The notes beneath the pieces are model-generated. The model did not search any database, had not been told where the DNA came from, and saw only the letters and a program-made list of their open reading frames with translations. DNA of 64,000 nucleotides, taken from Janthinobacterium fluminis (GTDB lineage: Bacteria; Pseudomonadota; Gammaproteobacteria; Burkholderiales; Burkholderiaceae_D). Positions 62,675 to 64,000 of this stretch are shown here, piece after piece. The first letter of the stretch is position 1. Every line of letters begins with the position of its first letter. The stretch spans positions 1 to 64,000 of the forward strand of contig NZ_JAQQXR010000002.1 in NCBI RefSeq assembly GCF_028595325.1. The letters run 5' to 3'. Both the position numbers and the translations under genes were made by a program.

Positions 62675-64000
62675 ATGCTCGAGTCTCTCCATTACCTGCC
62701 GCGTCCGGCCGAGCCGGACGCCACCCTGGCCGGGCGCTTCGGCGACCTGGCGCCGGCGCTGACGGCGCGCCAGGCGGCCATCGAAAGCGCGCGCTGCCTG
62801 TACTGCTACGACGCGCCGTGCACGCGCATCTGCCCGACCGGCATCGACGTCGCCAGCTTCATCCGCAACATCCACGATAACAACATCAACGGCGCGGCGG
62901 CCGGGATTTTAGGGCAGAACATCCTCGGCGGCAGTTGCGCGCGGGTCTGTCCGACCGAAGTCCTGTGCGAGGACGTCTGCGTGCGCAACCGCGACGCGGA
63001 AGGCCAGCCGGTGCGCATCGGCGCGCTGCAGCGCTACGCCGTCGACCACATGCATTTCGCCGGCCATCCGTTCACGCGCGCGCCCTCCACCGGCAAGCGT
63101 GTTGCCGTCGTCGGCGCCGGCCCGGCCGGGCTGGCGTGCGCGCACCGGCTGGCGATGCTGGGCCACGACGTCGTCGTGTTCGAGGCGCGCGACAAGGCCG
63201 GCGGCCTGAACGAATACGGCATCGCCAAGTACAAGCTGACCGACGATTTCGCCCGCAAGGAAGTCGAGTTCCTGCTCGGCGTAGGCGGCATAGAAATCCG
63301 ATGTCGCCACGCGCTCGGCGGCGAGCTGCAACTGCGCGACTTGCGGGCGCAGTACGACGCCGTCTTCCTCGGCCTGGGGCTGGGCGCCAGCCGCCGCCTC
63401 GGCCTGACGGGCGAGGACGCGCCCGGCCTGCTGGCGGCGGTCGACTACATCGCCGCGCTGCGCCAGAGCGACGACCTGGGCGCGCTGCCGCTGCCGGCCC
63501 GCGTCATCGTCATCGGCGCCGGCAACACCGCGATCGACATGGCGGTGCAGATCGCGCGCCTGGGCGCGCGGGAGGTGACGCTGGTGTACCGGCGCGGCTT
63601 CGACGCGATGACGGCGACCGCGCACGAGCAGGACATCGCCAAGGCGAACCAGGTGCGCATGCGCACCTGGGCGCAGCCGCAGGAGGTGCTGCTCAACAGC
63701 GCCGGCCGGGTGGCCGGCATGCGCTTCGAGAACACCGCCATGCAAGACGGCCGCCTGGTGGGCACCGGCGTCACCTTCGACATCGGCGCCGACGCCATCT
63801 TCAAGGCCATCGGCCAGAGCCTGGACGGCGCCGGCCCGGGCGATCCGCTGGCGGCGGCGCTGCCGCGCGACGGCGGCAAGATCGCCGTCGACGCGCAGTT
63901 CCGCACCGCCGTGCCGGGCGTCTATGCCGGCGGCGACTGCGTGGCGCCGGGGCAGGACTTGACGGTGCAGGCGGTCCAGCACGGCAAGCTGGCCGCGCTG
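62675..64000 (+). CDS. preT: NAD-dependent dihydropyrimidine dehydrogenase subunit PreT (partial)
   Basis: The gene runs off the window end; 442 codons are visible. PreT passes electrons from NADH to PreA, which reduces uracil and thymine. The N-terminus has two 4Fe-4S type cysteine sets (CLYCYDAPCTRICPTG; CARVCPTEVLCEDVC). An FAD fold (VAVVGAGPAGLACAHRL) and a second nucleotide fold (VIVIGAGNTAIDMAVQ) follow. YAGGDCVAPGQDLTVQAVQHGK near the end is typical. preA is expected just beyond the window. A GCAGGAG site precedes the ATG. Confidence 0.93.
   Translation, partial: MLESLHYLPRPAEPDATLAGRFGDLAPALTARQAAIESARCLYCYDAPCTRICPTGIDVASFIRNIHDNNINGAAAGILGQNILGGSCARVCPTEVLCEDVCVRNRDAEGQPVRIGALQRYAVDHMHFAGHPFTRAPSTGKRVAVVGAGPAGLACAHRLAMLGHDVVVFEARDKAGGLNEYGIAKYKLTDDFARKEVEFLLGVGGIEIRCRHALGGELQLRDLRAQYDAVFLGLGLGASRRLGLTGEDAPGLLAAVDYIAALRQSDDLGALPLPARVIVIGAGNTAIDMAVQIARLGAREVTLVYRRGFDAMTATAHEQDIAKANQVRMRTWAQPQEVLLNSAGRVAGMRFENTAMQDGRLVGTGVTFDIGADAIFKAIGQSLDGAGPGDPLAAALPRDGGKIAVDAQFRTAVPGVYAGGDCVAPGQDLTVQAVQHGKLAAL

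Noticed and set aside
59933-62875. 980-residue minus-strand open frame opposite ald and mmsA
   Set aside because: Antisense to two strongly supported enzymes, with no recognisable domain.

Overview
The window reads as chromosomal DNA of a high-GC betaproteobacterium of the Oxalobacteraceae type (Massilia, Duganella or a close relative). This is inferred from the rRNA sequence, the strongly GC-rich codon use, an Oar-like TonB receptor, a PEP-CTERM exoprotein and the gene families present. It opens with the 3' end of a 23S rRNA, a 5S rRNA and the rRNA terminator.

Layout. (1) 0.5-9.8 kb, purine catabolism: 5-hydroxyisourate hydrolase, PuuE-type allantoinase, xdhABC, guanine deaminase and an exported adenosine deaminase. 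(2) 10-18 kb, envelope and secreted scavenging: an Oar-like TonB-dependent receptor, a lipoprotein 5'-nucleotidase, a PLD3/4-like phospholipase-D-fold protein and a frameshifted S1/P1 nuclease. (3) 18.2-24.5 kb, trans-4-hydroxyproline catabolism: GntR regulator, epimerase, three-part D-hydroxyproline dehydrogenase, then an AraC regulator and a DapA-family deaminase on the other strand. (4) 24.6-30.4 kb, NAD salvage: nicotinamidase, pncB, nadE and nadM-Nudix, divergent from the regulator nrtR. (5) 30.4-32.2 kb, a DeoR regulator and a Nudix fusion protein. (6) 32.3-39.8 kb, a BMP-family nucleoside ABC importer divergent from a second TonB receptor. (7) 39.8-42.8 kb, LysR, psuG and psuK (pseudouridine use). 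(8) 43.2-51.7 kb, a deo operon: purine nucleoside phosphorylase, deoB, deoC, an ALDH16-type dehydrogenase, deoA, cdd and a second, two-domain deaminase. (9) 51.8-56.1 kb, accessory genes: SnoaL-like, two VOC proteins, a small membrane protein, an outer-membrane-barrel-like protein, a PEP-CTERM protein and a LysE exporter. (10) 56.2-64 kb, the end of reductive pyrimidine breakdown: TetR and MocR regulators divergent from an omega-aminotransferase, alanine dehydrogenase, mmsA and preT (cut by the window end).

Except for the hydroxyproline block and region 9, almost everything fits one theme: cutting extracellular nucleic acids, importing nucleosides, splitting them, and sending ribose, deoxyribose, purines, pyrimidines and nicotinamide to central metabolism.

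Main new observation: a module of about 70 bp occurs three times, before the Oar-like receptor (10038-10107), between the ABC importer and the second TonB receptor (37321-37390, minus strand) and between psuKG and the deo operon (42929-42999). Each copy has an ATTTATAY-N7-RTATAAAT palindrome, exactly 18 bp, then a TTGYCA / CATAGT promoter with a 17-18 bp spacer. This suggests one regulon covering uptake and nucleoside breakdown. A second observation is a family of GGGGTCAG / GGGGACAG repeats at five places, which supply the stop codons of three genes.
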